Translations under genes and position numbers: made by a program
The notes under the pieces: generated by a model
Seen by the model: the letters and a program-made list of their open reading frames with translations, nothing else
The model's database searches: none
What the model was told of the DNA's origin: nothing
Source: a virus
Direction: 5' to 3' (one strand)
Virus record (IMG/VR): IMGVR_UViG_3300049846_001230
Location: 1-33,133 of that record
Length of the DNA stretch: 33,133 nucleotides
Part shown: positions 21,707 to 29,835 of the stretch, piece after piece
How positions within the stretch are numbered: position 1 is the stretch's first letter
Layout: the number at the start of each line of letters is the position of its first letter

Positions 21707-21923
21707 GTTAAAGTCTTGTTATTGTTAGTGACTGAGTGCAGAATAGAGGTGAAAAATAAGGTTTTAATGAAATATGGTTCTAAGGTGTATAGCTTATATC
21801 TGCTATTAGGTTCTTTTATATCATTCTGCATCATGCCTTATTCTTGGTCACATTCACTCGTTCGCTCAAACTATATTCTAGTGTGACTTATTTGCATCAC
21901 TAGCTTACTTGTTGTTTACTTAC

Positions 21924-21940
21924 TTGATAATCATTATCAA
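21924..21940. promoter_or_regulatory. Perfect palindrome identical to the Fur-box core
   Basis: TTGATAATCATTATCAA is an 8-1-8 palindrome containing the 7-1-7 Fur recognition core TGATAATnATTATCA without mismatch. It is flanked by an 11-bp direct repeat ACTAGCTTACT (21899-21909 and 21940-21950), 41 bp apart, close to four helical turns. It could bind host Fur or a phage regulator. Confidence 0.55.
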
Positions 21941-22167
21941 CTAGCTTACTCAGTTTATCATGCACTCAGCTTATATTAACTCTCTTTATTATTCATTCAA
22001 ACCAAATAAACTTTACTAAACAACTGGCACACTAAATGCCGGCAGAAATTCTCAAACCCCCTATATACGACTTAAGACTTAGAAAAACGGAAATGAAAAT
22101 TCTAGGCACCCATCAGGAAATTTTGTGAAAATTTGAAGTTCTATACAAATATGAGTTTATATTAGCC

Positions 22168-22196
22168 TTTACTGAGTTTTTAATCCTATATATAAA
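22168..22196 (+). promoter_or_regulatory. Sigma70-like promoter for the rightward late genes
   Basis: TTTACT (22168-22173), a 17-bp spacer and TATAAA (22191-22196) would start transcription near 22203, about 150 nt before the TerS gene. It is the best match on the plus strand in this region. Confidence 0.45.
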
Positions 22197-22297
22197 CAAG
22201 CTGAAGCATGCTGAGGTGAGCCAAGCAAGCTTAATTAACTTGTAAAAAATCATACTTATATTAACTTAAGCTTTTGCAGTTTTTTTTGAGGTTATTC

Positions 22298-22316
22298 TAA
22301 CGAACTGAAACGAACT
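22298..22316 (-). repeat. Right copy of the inverted iteron
   Basis: Its reverse complement AGTTCGTTTCAGTTCGTTA matches 21467-21485 with one mismatch, 813 bp away and in opposite orientation. It lies in the leader of the TerS gene. Confidence 0.6.
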
Positions 22317-22351
22317 CCAAGCAAGCTACAGAAATACTTCCTGATATTGAC

Positions 22352-23059
22352 TTGCAATCTCAACAAGCTTTAAATGATTTAATGAATGAAACTAATAAAG
22401 CTACTCCTGTGGAGTTTGAAGAAATAAGCCTTGATCCTGAAGCGAATCTACTTACTGACGAAACCATTACTCAGGATCAGATCAACGAAATGAAAATGCT
22501 TGGGATGCCTAAGCCGGAATCAGTTTCCTGGGAGCGCTGGCAGAGAATCCAGTCTGTACGCTCAGAGCATGAGCTGATGATTATGATGAAAGCTACTGGA
22601 AGCTCCAATGGAAAGATAGCTAAAGAACTTGGGTACTCTGATTCTCAGGTTTCTAAGATTCTAAACACTCCTGAGGTGAAGTCTAAGGTTTCGGCTCAGA
22701 TCCATGACATTTATGGAGATGACGTTAAGCAGGCCATGAAAGCTAGAGCCATGAAGTCTGTTGAGGTTTTTGATGAAGTCTTAGAAAACGGAAAGACTTC
22801 TGAGAAGCTTCAGGCAGCCCAGTATATTCTTGATCATACTGTCGGCAAGGCTCAGCAGAATGTTCAGGTTAAAGGAGCTATCTTAGCTGACTTCATTGTT
22901 CAGGTAGAGCAAATGTCCAGAGATCAGCTACGAGACGTGAGTTCAAACCCTGAACTATTGACCAAAAAACCCCACAAGTTTGATAATGTTATTGAACAAT
23001 TTGCTCCAAGTGATTTTGTCGTTGGAAAGAGGTCTGACAGTGAAAAACAAGGCGAATAA
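22352..23059 (+). CDS. Terminase small subunit (TerS) candidate
   Basis: The product has 235 residues from TTG 22352; ATG 22382 is the first ATG, and neither start has a good ribosome site. The frame is open upstream to 22301. Residues about 84-106 (SSNGKIAKELGYSDSQVSKIL) form a helix-turn-helix, and the rest is helical (AMKARAMKSVEVFDEVLENGKTSEKLQAAQYILDHTVGKAQ), as in TerS proteins, which recognise the packaging site. It is first in the rightward operon but separated from TerL by 6.8 kb. The alternative is a transcription regulator. Confidence 0.65.
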   Translation: MQSQQALNDLMNETNKATPVEFEEISLDPEANLLTDETITQDQINEMKMLGMPKPESVSWERWQRIQSVRSEHELMIMMKATGSSNGKIAKELGYSDSQVSKILNTPEVKSKVSAQIHDIYGDDVKQAMKARAMKSVEVFDEVLENGKTSEKLQAAQYILDHTVGKAQQNVQVKGAILADFIVQVEQMSRDQLRDVSSNPELLTKKPHKFDNVIEQFAPSDFVVGKRSDSEKQGE

Positions 23060-23276
23060 AGGTTTTATCAAAGAGCTCTCTAAAGCTCCTAAAAGCCCTA
23101 AGGCTGAAAGAAGTTCTTTTTCCTATTCAGACCCAGTGGTCACCCCTAAACGCATTAAATCGGTAGCTTTTAAAGCTAATAGCAGAGACAAGAAAACTTC
23201 TGCTGATTCTGATTTAGTCACTGAGCAATCTAAACATTTATCAAGAAAAGGAAGCCTTAATGGAAAGCAAAGTTAA
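23040..23276 (+). CDS. Basic Ser/Lys-rich hypothetical protein, 78 residues
   Basis: GTG 23040 is chosen because AGAGG lies 7 nt upstream; an upstream ATG at 22980 would overlap TerS by 80 nt. The product is rich in Lys and Ser (KSPKAERSSFSYSD; KRIKSVAFKANSRDKK), probably disordered, with no motif. It overlaps TerS by 20 nt and the next gene by 17 nt. Confidence 0.6.
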   Translation: MKNKANKGFIKELSKAPKSPKAERSSFSYSDPVVTPKRIKSVAFKANSRDKKTSADSDLVTEQSKHLSRKGSLNGKQS

Positions 23277-24501
23277 TGGTGGAAAGTCTAAGGAATTAGC
23301 ATCCTACCGAGTGGATGTTTCAGCTAGAACTGCTGGAACAGTAACGCCTAATAAAGGCGGCTACAAGATAGCCGATACAAGCACTACGGCCAGAGTCGGA
23401 GATGTTTACAGAGCTGAATCTGGAACAGCAGCCTTGGTTGGGGTTGAGTGCCCTATCATAGAAGCTAACACTAATGATTTTACAATAGCCTCTAAAACTG
23501 CTCCCACGGCAGCAGATACTTTCTATATACTTAGACCAGTTACGCCTCGCTATGATTCTACTGGAGCTTCACAGGCCACAATAGACACCACAGGACTGGC
23601 TACTTCAGCAAGACAAGACACTCAGATCACTTCGCTTCAGCTTCTTGACGATGCTGTTAGCACTACCGGATCTGCCGTTCCTGCTAAGGGCTTTCAGGTT
23701 ACTGGAACTGACGGAACCAATGCAAGAGCCCTTAAGACTGATGCTAACGGAGAGCTTCAAATTGATGTTTTAACGCTTCCAAGCGTAACTGTTGGATCTT
23801 CAGCCCTGCCTACTGGAGCATCGACTTTGGCTGAGCAGCAAACTCAGTCTACAGCTCTTTCAGCTATTCAGACAGCAGTTCAGATCATTGATGACTGGGA
23901 TGAAACAGACAGGGCTAAGGTAAACCCTATAGTTGGTCAGGCTGGAGTTCAGGGCGGCTCTGGAGCCGTTTCTGCAAACACTCAGAGAGTTGTTTTGGCT
24001 ACCGATGTTGCGCTTCCTTCTGGTACTAATAACATTGGTGACGTAGATGTTCTTTCTTTGCCTTCGATTCCGGCCGGCACAAACAATATCGGTGATGTTG
24101 ACGTGCTGACGCTTCCTGCTATTCCAGCTGGAACCAACTTAATTGGTTATGTAGCTACTGCTTCTGGGTCAGGAAGCACCAATGCTTTAAGCAGGTCATC
24201 TTCTACAGCCCTTGAAGCCTCTAGGGTTATTAAGGCTTCTTCTGGCAGACTTCAGTTTATAAACGTAACCACAAGCAGAACTTCTGATCAGTATTTTCAG
24301 ATCTTCAACTCCACGACTGTTCCTGCTGATGGAACGGCTCCAATTTATGCTTTTAAGCTTCCTGCTGATTCGACTATATTCATAGATTTGAACCCTATAG
24401 GTTCTTACTTTTCTACAGGAATAAGTGTTTCAAACTCTACAACTCTAGCAACCAAGACGATTGGTTCTGCTGATTGTTACATTACGGCGGAGTATTTATA
24501 A
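23260..24501 (+). CDS. Phage appendage/fibre-type structural protein, 413 residues
   Basis: The product is Thr/Ser/Ala/Gly-rich and beta-prone. Imperfect repeats LPSGTNNIGDVDVLSLPSIPAGTNNIGDVDVLTLPAIPAGTN lie near residues 250-295, a pattern of phage tail or neck fibre proteins. SANTQRVVLATD near 238-249 recurs as GSQRVTIASD in the 26950-28092 product, so the two are related in part. The C-terminal 100 residues look like a beta-sandwich (GRLQFINVTTSRTSDQYFQIFN). AAAGGAAG precedes ATG 23260. Confidence 0.65.
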   Translation: MESKVNGGKSKELASYRVDVSARTAGTVTPNKGGYKIADTSTTARVGDVYRAESGTAALVGVECPIIEANTNDFTIASKTAPTAADTFYILRPVTPRYDSTGASQATIDTTGLATSARQDTQITSLQLLDDAVSTTGSAVPAKGFQVTGTDGTNARALKTDANGELQIDVLTLPSVTVGSSALPTGASTLAEQQTQSTALSAIQTAVQIIDDWDETDRAKVNPIVGQAGVQGGSGAVSANTQRVVLATDVALPSGTNNIGDVDVLSLPSIPAGTNNIGDVDVLTLPAIPAGTNLIGYVATASGSGSTNALSRSSSTALEASRVIKASSGRLQFINVTTSRTSDQYFQIFNSTTVPADGTAPIYAFKLPADSTIFIDLNPIGSYFSTGISVSNSTTLATKTIGSADCYITAEYL

Positions 24502-24502
24502 T

Positions 24503-25162
24503 ATGGGAGTAAGTTTAATAAAGGGGTTCAGACAGCCCACGGTTCAAAAGTTTACATCTGGTTCTGGAACATACACAACTCCTGCTGGAGCAAAATACAT
24601 AAGAGTTCAGATGATTGGCGGTGGTGGCGGAGGGGCTGGCTCTGGTACTGCTGCTGGAACTGCTCCGACAGCAGGTGGAAGTACAACTTTCGGCTCAAGC
24701 TTTTTAACTTGCACAGGCGGTGGAATAGGTGATTTTGCCAACTATCGAGGCGGTAATGGCGGAACTGCAACAATATCCGCTGGAACTGGAATAGCTGTTG
24801 ATGGCGGAGCGGGTGGCGGTACAGGACTGGTAGCTTCGTCAAACGCTCATTGCGGTGGTATGGGCGGTTCTGGTTTTTTTGGTGGAGCTGGCGGCGGTGG
24901 TGGAGTCAGTGATTCAGGCCGAGCCGCAAAAGCAAACTCAGGCGCAGGCGGTGGGGGCGGCGGAACAGGAACAACTGCTTCATCTCAAGCCGGACCAGGT
25001 GGCGGATCTGGAGCTTATATAGAAATTATTATTACAAACCCATCGGCATCTTACGCTTATGCTGTTGGAGCCGCTGGTAGTGCGGGCGGAGCTGGAGCTA
25101 ATGGTTTTGCTGGAGGCGCTGGGGCTGAGGGAGTTATCATCGTCACGGAGTTTTACGGATAA
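24503..25162 (+). CDS. Glycine-rich fibre-tip/adhesin protein, 219 residues
   Basis: ATG 24503 lies just past the stop of the preceding gene, with GGAG upstream; an in-frame start at 24461 would overlap that gene and is rejected. The N-terminal 40 residues (QKFTSGSGTYTTPAGAKYIRVQMIGG) match a glycine-rich domain of phage receptor-binding proteins, followed by many polyglycine runs to the end, like the polyglycine sandwich of tail adhesins. It probably binds the host surface. Confidence 0.75.
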   Translation: MGVSLIKGFRQPTVQKFTSGSGTYTTPAGAKYIRVQMIGGGGGGAGSGTAAGTAPTAGGSTTFGSSFLTCTGGGIGDFANYRGGNGGTATISAGTGIAVDGGAGGGTGLVASSNAHCGGMGGSGFFGGAGGGGGVSDSGRAAKANSGAGGGGGGTGTTASSQAGPGGGSGAYIEIIITNPSASYAYAVGAAGSAGGAGANGFAGGAGAEGVIIVTEFYG

Positions 25163-25371
25163 TGGGCTTATTTCATTGGTTAAAAGAGCATTTTGAGATT
25201 CTAACAATAGGTGTTGGTGGTGTTGCCGGGGGAGTTAAGGTTTTGAGCACTCAGGCTGATCATGGCAGAAAGATCGATAAGCTTGAGGAGTGTCACGAGC
25301 AAGTTAAAGAAGATTTAAGCGAAATCAAGGGCGACATCAAGACGCTTTTAGAAAGAACAAAGCACTTATGA
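25162..25371 (+). CDS. Small membrane/coiled-coil protein, 69 residues
   Basis: The N-terminal segment (HFEILTIGVGGVAGGVKVL) is a weak transmembrane or amphipathic region, followed by a coiled coil (DHGRKIDKLEECHEQVKEDLSEIKGDIKTLLE). This layout occurs in phage lysis-region proteins, but the function is not certain. ATG overlaps the previous stop (TAATG). Confidence 0.6.
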   Translation: MGLFHWLKEHFEILTIGVGGVAGGVKVLSTQADHGRKIDKLEECHEQVKEDLSEIKGDIKTLLERTKHL

Positions 25372-25484
25372 AATATATAATAGCTACCCTGATTTTAAGT
25401 GGATATGTTGCTGAAAAAGTGAACCTAAAAACGGTTACAGTTTGCGAAAAGAATGTTTGCTATAAAACAAAAAAAGCTTTGTGA
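25368..25484 (+). CDS. 38-residue peptide with hydrophobic N terminus
   Basis: ATG 25368 overlaps the previous stop by 3 nt (ATGA). The product MKYIIATLILSGYVAE then has two cysteines (VCEKNVCYKTKK), suggesting export or a membrane anchor. It sits between two small membrane proteins in a possible lysis cluster. No family is recognised. Confidence 0.45.
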   Translation: MKYIIATLILSGYVAEKVNLKTVTVCEKNVCYKTKKAL

Positions 25485-25494
25485 GAAGGATTGA

Positions 25495-25689
25495 ATGAAA
25501 AAAGAATATCTTTTAGCGATTACTCCCTTTTTGGTCATTTTGCTTTCTTGGGGATTGTTTTATAAAAACCAAGAGATTGCGGCCAGCATTGTTGTTGTCA
25601 TTTATCTTGGGTTTGTTTTTGGCTTTGATAAGGTAAAGATAAATCTAAAGTCTAAAACCATAGAGATCAAAGATGAATCTAAAGATTGA
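25495..25689 (+). CDS. Two-TM holin-like protein, 64 residues
   Basis: Two hydrophobic segments, about residues 5-22 (YLLAITPFLVILLSWGLF) and 27-45 (IAASIVVVIYLGFVFGF), are separated by a short loop (YKNQE), followed by a charged tail (KVKINLKSKTIEIKDESKD). This is a class II holin-like layout. AGAAGGA precedes the ATG. A holin would release the lysozyme encoded 12 kb away; this is inferred from topology only. Confidence 0.5.
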   Translation: MKKEYLLAITPFLVILLSWGLFYKNQEIAASIVVVIYLGFVFGFDKVKINLKSKTIEIKDESKD

Positions 25690-26059
25690 GCTGCTTAAGG
25701 CTCTGTGTTTTATCTTAATAGGCGCATGGCTTGGAGTTCGCTTCATGCCTGAGCCAAAGCTTCCTGAGGTTTCTGTCGTTCAGCAGCAGGCCGCTAAATG
25801 CAAAGCAGTAGTTAAGAAGGAAACCAAGCCTGATGGGAGCAAGTCTGAGGAAATTTCTTTTGAGTCCGATGCTGTTCAGAAGCAGGAAGTTTTGATTTTA
25901 CCAAAAAGTAGTCCTTATGAACTGTTTGCTGGTATAGGGACTGATAGGAAATTTCAGGTTTCTGTTAAAAAAGACAATCAGCTACATGAGCTAAAATCAG
26001 ATGGCAACAAAAACCATGTGTATTATTTTAGTTATAAGGTTCTTGACATAAATCTTTAG
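25673..26059 (+). CDS. Single-TM protein with extracytoplasmic domain, 128 residues
   Basis: An N-terminal signal-anchor (LLKALCFILIGAWLGVRF, about residues 7-24) is followed by a periplasmic-type part with one Cys. It could be a spanin or another envelope protein, as it follows the holin-like gene and overlaps it by 17 nt, but no Rz-type coiled coil is evident. A C-terminal strand set (GTDRKFQVSVKKDNQLHELK) suggests a small beta domain. Confidence 0.5.
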   Translation: MNLKIELLKALCFILIGAWLGVRFMPEPKLPEVSVVQQQAAKCKAVVKKETKPDGSKSEEISFESDAVQKQEVLILPKSSPYELFAGIGTDRKFQVSVKKDNQLHELKSDGNKNHVYYFSYKVLDINL

Positions 26060-26067
26060 GAGACCCT

Positions 26068-26484
26068 TTGGTTGCTTTTAGTAAATTTGATTCATTTGTT
26101 GAAGGTTTAGCAAACAAGAATCACAATCTTGGTCAAGATAATTTGAAAATAGCTCTAACTAACTCGTTACCAGTCAGAACCAACTCGATTCTTGCCGATA
26201 TTTCTCAAATAAGTGAAGGAAATGGGTATGTTTCTGGAGGTAAGAACGTAACAATAACATCATCTACTCAAAGTGGAGGGGTTTATAGCCTTGTTGGAAG
26301 CGATGTTGTCTTTTCTGCGTCTGGAGGGTCTATATCTTCCTTTAGATATTGTGTTTTGTACAACAACACAACAGCAAGTAAGGATCTTATTGGTTGGTTT
26401 GACAATGGACAGACCGTTTCGCTTCTTGATGGTCAGTCTTTTAGGATTCAGTTCAATTCTGGCTGCGTTTTGCAGCTAAGTTGA
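26068..26484 (+). CDS. Phage structural protein of the MVAFxKFxxFVExLA family, 138 residues
   Basis: The product starts at TTG 26068 with AGGAG upstream. VAFSKFDSFVEGLANKNHNLGQDNLKIALTNSLP, then LADISQISEGNGY and FRYCVLYNN, with IGWFDNGQTVSLLDG, match a family of small phage virion proteins that I know only as uncharacterised. The fold looks beta-rich. A GC hairpin (26462-26476) near the gene's end could act as a weak terminator. Confidence 0.7.
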   Translation: MVAFSKFDSFVEGLANKNHNLGQDNLKIALTNSLPVRTNSILADISQISEGNGYVSGGKNVTITSSTQSGGVYSLVGSDVVFSASGGSISSFRYCVLYNNTTASKDLIGWFDNGQTVSLLDGQSFRIQFNSGCVLQLS

Positions 26485-26500
26485 TTTTGTAATATATTTT

Positions 26501-26530
26501 TTGACCATGTATTATGGTGTGAAGTATTAT
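26501..26530 (+). promoter_or_regulatory. Internal sigma70-like promoter
   Basis: TTGACC (26501-26506) and TATTAT (26525-26530) are separated by 18 bp, each one base from consensus. It lies in the 65-bp gap before the 26550 gene, whose ATG has AGGAGA upstream, so the 26.5-29.8 kb genes may be transcribed separately. Confidence 0.6.
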
Positions 26531-26549
26531 TTAACTTATAGGAGATATT

Positions 26550-26942
26550 ATGGCTTTAGCTTTTTCGTCAACAGTAAGAAACAACATGCTTGATCAGATC
26601 ACTTCGGCGGTTGGATCGTCTGGTTTTCTTCGTATTTATGATGGATCAAGACCAGCTACGGGTGGAGCAGCGACCACTTTGCTTGCGGAGCTGACCTGTA
26701 ACGCTACTTTTGCTCCAGGGGCTTCCGGTGGTGTTTTAACGCTTAACGCGATCACTCAAGACTCATCTGCAAATGCAACAGGAACGGCTACATGGTTTCG
26801 CATTGTTACATCAGGTGGAACATTTGTTCTTGATGGAAGCGTGGGGACTTCGGGTTCGGATCTAAACCTTAACACGACTTCAATCGTTTCGGGTGCAGCC
26901 GTATCGGTAACATCATTTACGATTACAGCCGGAAATGCGTAG
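26550..26942 (+). CDS. Small beta-rich phage structural protein, 130 residues
   Basis: The pattern ALAFSSTVRNNMLDQITSAVGSSGFLRIYDGSRPATGG, then LLAELTCNATFAPG and TATWFRIVTSGG, is one seen in small phage virion proteins of unknown role. It is Thr/Ser/Ala-rich with no signal peptide. It is downstream of the internal promoter, and its codon use (GCG, ACG, TCG) differs from the early genes. Confidence 0.7.
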   Translation: MALAFSSTVRNNMLDQITSAVGSSGFLRIYDGSRPATGGAATTLLAELTCNATFAPGASGGVLTLNAITQDSSANATGTATWFRIVTSGGTFVLDGSVGTSGSDLNLNTTSIVSGAAVSVTSFTITAGNA

Positions 26943-26949
26943 GTCGTAA

Positions 26950-28092
26950 ATGGCTGATAACATCACGCTAAACGCCGGATCGGGCGGATCGGTTGTTGCC
27001 GCTGACGATATTTCGTCGGTATGGTATCAAAGAAACAAAATCACTTTGGGAACTGATGGCGTAAATGATGGAGATGTAAGCTCCTCAAATCCAATGCCTG
27101 TAGCTATACTTGATGCAACGGTTACTGGAAACATCACTACTCAAAACTTAGTTCCCGCTGGAACAGCAACGGCTAACTCGGCCGTATTGTCAGGAGACCT
27201 TAAAGGATTTGGAGCGGCAACAGTTCAGGTTACTGGAACATATACCGGAGCGCTGTCTTTGCAATACACTGTTGATAATTCAACATGGGTTACTAACAAT
27301 AACGTGCCTGCAATGATGGACATAAACGGTGCATATCTTTCTTCGATAAACTCAGGTAACACTGGAATTTATTTCTTAAATGTTGCGGGTGTTCGTCAAT
27401 TCAGGATTACTGGACTGGCGGCTATGACAGGAACGGCCACAGTTACGATCCGAGTTAGTAATGCCGCTGGTATGCCGATTACTCCTGCCAACATAAGAAC
27501 CACTACCAATCAAATTGGTGGAGTGACGATAGCTTCTGGAAACGGTACTGCAACGGCTGGTTCGCAACGAGTAACGATTGCCTCTGACAACACAGCCTTT
27601 ACCATTTTGGCGACTGGAAATACGGCTGACGATTCTCCTGCATCTGGAAATCCTGTACCTATTGGCTTAACAGCAAGGCAAACCAACAGAACGGCTGTTG
27701 GCGATGGTGATGTAGTAAGACAGGCTGCTGATGATATTGGTCGCGCTGTAGTAGCTATTGGTCAAGTAAGAGACCTGATGGTTCATCAACACACTCAGAT
27801 AGCTTCAACTGCGGCAGAAACCACTGTTCTTTCTGCGGGAGCTGCGGGAGTTTTTCACGACATAACTCAAATTGTTTTAACAAACCAAACAGCGACAGCG
27901 GTGAACTGTACGCTTAAGGATGCTACGGCAGGAACAACAAGAATGATTATTGCTTTGGCCGCATCAGGTGGTGCGGTGATTCCGTTTAGCAGACCAATGA
28001 ATCAGGCTGCCGCTGCAAACAACTGGACAATTACTTTAAGCTCGGCTGCCGTTACCGTAAACGTATTTGTGCAAGCAGAGAAAAACGTATAG
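26950..28092 (+). CDS. Phage appendage/neck-type structural protein, 380 residues
   Basis: The N-terminal third includes DGVNDGDVSSSNPMPV, and GSQRVTIASDNTAF near residues 205-218 is a motif also present in the 23260 gene. The centre holds a beta domain (GFGAATVQVTGTYTGALSLQYTVD). The C-terminal part has a HDITQIVLTNQTATAVNCTLKD strand set. Such proteins are common in tail or neck regions; the exact position in the virion is unknown. The gene is followed 7 nt later by the next. Confidence 0.65.
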   Translation: MADNITLNAGSGGSVVAADDISSVWYQRNKITLGTDGVNDGDVSSSNPMPVAILDATVTGNITTQNLVPAGTATANSAVLSGDLKGFGAATVQVTGTYTGALSLQYTVDNSTWVTNNNVPAMMDINGAYLSSINSGNTGIYFLNVAGVRQFRITGLAAMTGTATVTIRVSNAAGMPITPANIRTTTNQIGGVTIASGNGTATAGSQRVTIASDNTAFTILATGNTADDSPASGNPVPIGLTARQTNRTAVGDGDVVRQAADDIGRAVVAIGQVRDLMVHQHTQIASTAAETTVLSAGAAGVFHDITQIVLTNQTATAVNCTLKDATAGTTRMIIALAASGGAVIPFSRPMNQAAAANNWTITLSSAAVTVNVFVQAEKNV

Positions 28093-28099
28093 GTGAATT

Positions 28100-28906
28100 A
28101 TGGCTGATACAAAAATTAGTGCATTAACAGCGATAGGAGCATTAGCGGCAGGAGATAAAGTACCTGTTGCCGATGCTGATGATTTAACGACAACTAAATC
28201 AGCGACAATGACTGATATAAAAACATATTTCGATACATTGGCGTTATCGTCTGCGAACATTACTGCTCTCCCTGCGGCTGGTACGGTCGCTGGAACTGAT
28301 ACTCTACCAATAAACCAAACCGATACGGCTGGCGAGGTAACGGTAAATCAACTAAAAACCTATATTGGTCCAACGCTAATTTCTGGGAATAGTGGAACAG
28401 TAAATGCTCAAGCGGCACCATCTGAAACATGGCAAGTGCTAACTTCAAATGCTGCGGCAAATGCTACAACAGGTATGGTGACAGTAATGACTTCATCCAC
28501 TTTAGCTGCTGGAACGTACTGGTATAGATATGACATTATAGCTCAATCATCATTAGCAACAACCTCATTAAAATTTGCGGTAGATGCAACAGGAACAGTT
28601 ACTAGACATTTATATAGACTATTATGGCCTTCGGCTGGTGTTACGGCAGCGACAGGCGTTGTCGATCAGGAAGCTCCTGCGGTTACGACTGGTTCGGTTT
28701 ATGCTTGGCAGGGAACAAGGGTTGATAATACTACTCTTGGTCCACAAACAGACGTAGACACCATCAATGCCGATATTCATTTTGTTATTGAAGGGATGCT
28801 CACAACGTCAACATCGGGAAACTTACTGTTAACTCATGGTTCTGAAACCGCCAACTCGACTCAAGTAATGGCTGGAACTTGTTTGCAGTTAAAAAGAATG
28901 GCTTAA
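28100..28906 (+). CDS. Tail-fibre-like protein (MADTKISALT family), 268 residues
   Basis: The N terminus MADTKISALTAIGALAAGDKVPVADADDLTTTK, followed by TMTDIKTYF, is a recurrent phage tail fibre attachment motif, partly repeated at DTLPINQTDTAGEVTVNQLKTYIG. A jelly-roll-like C-terminal domain (GTYWYRYDIIAQSSLATTSLKFAVD) may be the receptor-facing part. It is 7 nt downstream of the previous gene. Confidence 0.7.
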   Translation: MADTKISALTAIGALAAGDKVPVADADDLTTTKSATMTDIKTYFDTLALSSANITALPAAGTVAGTDTLPINQTDTAGEVTVNQLKTYIGPTLISGNSGTVNAQAAPSETWQVLTSNAAANATTGMVTVMTSSTLAAGTYWYRYDIIAQSSLATTSLKFAVDATGTVTRHLYRLLWPSAGVTAATGVVDQEAPAVTTGSVYAWQGTRVDNTTLGPQTDVDTINADIHFVIEGMLTTSTSGNLLLTHGSETANSTQVMAGTCLQLKRMA

Positions 28907-28909
28907 TAT

Positions 28910-29077
28910 ATGGCATTTAAAATACTAGACGAAAATGGAGTGGACGCTTTGTTACTAGAAGATGGTACAGGGGTTATTTTATTGGAAGAATTTGTGGCAC
29001 CAGATAGTGTTCCGAACGCTTTAATGATGATGGGTATAGGGGATTGGGCTGTTTTGTTTTTGTTTATTCTTTTGTAA
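28910..29077 (+). CDS. 55-residue protein with LLxEDG motif and C-terminal TM
   Basis: The frame fills the gap between two longer genes. KILDENGVDALLLEDG and VILLEE are typical of phage fibre-attached beta repeats. The last 15 residues (GDWAVLFLFILL) are hydrophobic. It starts 3 nt after the preceding gene's stop and ends 10 nt before the next ATG. No clear ribosome site is visible. Confidence 0.55.
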   Translation: MAFKILDENGVDALLLEDGTGVILLEEFVAPDSVPNALMMMGIGDWAVLFLFILL

Positions 29078-29087
29078 GGATGCTTAA

Positions 29088-29834
29088 ATGCTTTTACTGC
29101 AAGAAAACCTTAGATCAGAAGCAGCAACAGGCACAGTAAGCGTCACATTAGATAACTTCACATCTTCGGCAAGCGGTACTGAAATAATATCAGGAAGTTC
29201 TGCTCAAACATTAAGTGATTTTTCTTCTTCGGCCTCTGGCTCAGAGATCTTTACTGGGTCGTCAAGTCAAACCATAGCTGACTTTGTTTCGTCGGCCACT
29301 GGAACTGAGACCTTCTCTGGAACAAGCGCTCAGACTCTTGCAGGCTTTACTTCCAGCGCGTCTGGACTAGAAACCATCTCTGGTAGCTCTGCTCAAACAT
29401 TATCAGCGTTTAGCAGCTCTGCAAGCGGAATTGAGACCATAAGCGGATCTTCTTCTGGGTCTCTATCTGCCTTCACTTCTTCTGTTAGCGCTTTTGAAAC
29501 ATTCTCTGGATCTTCGGCTCAAACAATTAGTGACTTTGTTTCGTCTGCTTCGGGAGTTTTTGGCGATGAGGTTTCTGGAACTGCAAATGTTATTCTTGTT
29601 GATTTTAGTTCAAATGCAACTGGAAGCTCTGTTGCTAATGTTACTGGAACAGCCAGTCCAGTTATGGATAGCTTTGGTTCTTCGGCTAGCGGAAGTGTTT
29701 CTATTGAGTATGTTCTGGATGCTGCATCTGGAGGATTCTCTTACTCTGGAAAGCCTTATGAGTTTAGCATATCAAAAAGAAGATTGAATTATGGAACCGT
29801 AAAGTATTCAGGAAGATCAAAACTAAGGAGATAA
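29088..29834 (+). CDS. Repeat-containing phage appendage protein, 248 residues
   Basis: Nine imperfect copies of a unit with consensus F-x-S-S-A-S-G-x-E-T-x-S-G-S-S-A-Q-T-L-S lie at residues about 24-200. Conserved Phe residues fall at 24, 45, 66, 87, 108, 129 and 150, a strict 21-residue (63-bp) period, then 173 and 196. The tail is basic (KRRLNYGTVKYSGRSKLRR). Ser/Thr/Gly-rich repeats like this form beta-structured fibres or spacers. AAGGA lies upstream of ATG 29088. It may change length by slippage. Confidence 0.65.
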   Translation: MLLLQENLRSEAATGTVSVTLDNFTSSASGTEIISGSSAQTLSDFSSSASGSEIFTGSSSQTIADFVSSATGTETFSGTSAQTLAGFTSSASGLETISGSSAQTLSAFSSSASGIETISGSSSGSLSAFTSSVSAFETFSGSSAQTISDFVSSASGVFGDEVSGTANVILVDFSSNATGSSVANVTGTASPVMDSFGSSASGSVSIEYVLDAASGGFSYSGKPYEFSISKRRLNYGTVKYSGRSKLRR

Positions 29835-29835
29835 T

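Larger units (their letters stand above)
21034..22351. other. Non-coding control region between the divergent operons
   Basis: I see no convincing gene in these 1.3 kb. From left to right the region holds the leftward promoter, the hairpin cluster, iterons, the A-tract, a Fur-like palindrome and a rightward promoter. A TGCAGAAT/ATTCTGCA inverted pair (about 21737-21744 and 21823-21830) also lies here. A 30-codon frame at 22036-22128 has no ribosome site and is not called. Confidence 0.7.

Noticed and set aside
21848-21890. CRP-like TGTGA and GTCACA half-sites
   Set aside because: The spacing does not match TGTGA-N6-TCACA, and arms are too far apart.
22036-22128. 30-codon plus-strand frame in the control region
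   Set aside because: No ribosome site and no coupling to a neighbour; it may be a gene remnant.
24461-24502. Earlier in-frame start of the glycine-rich protein
   Set aside because: It would overlap the upstream gene by 41 nt; ATG 24503 has a ribosome site and fits directly after the stop.
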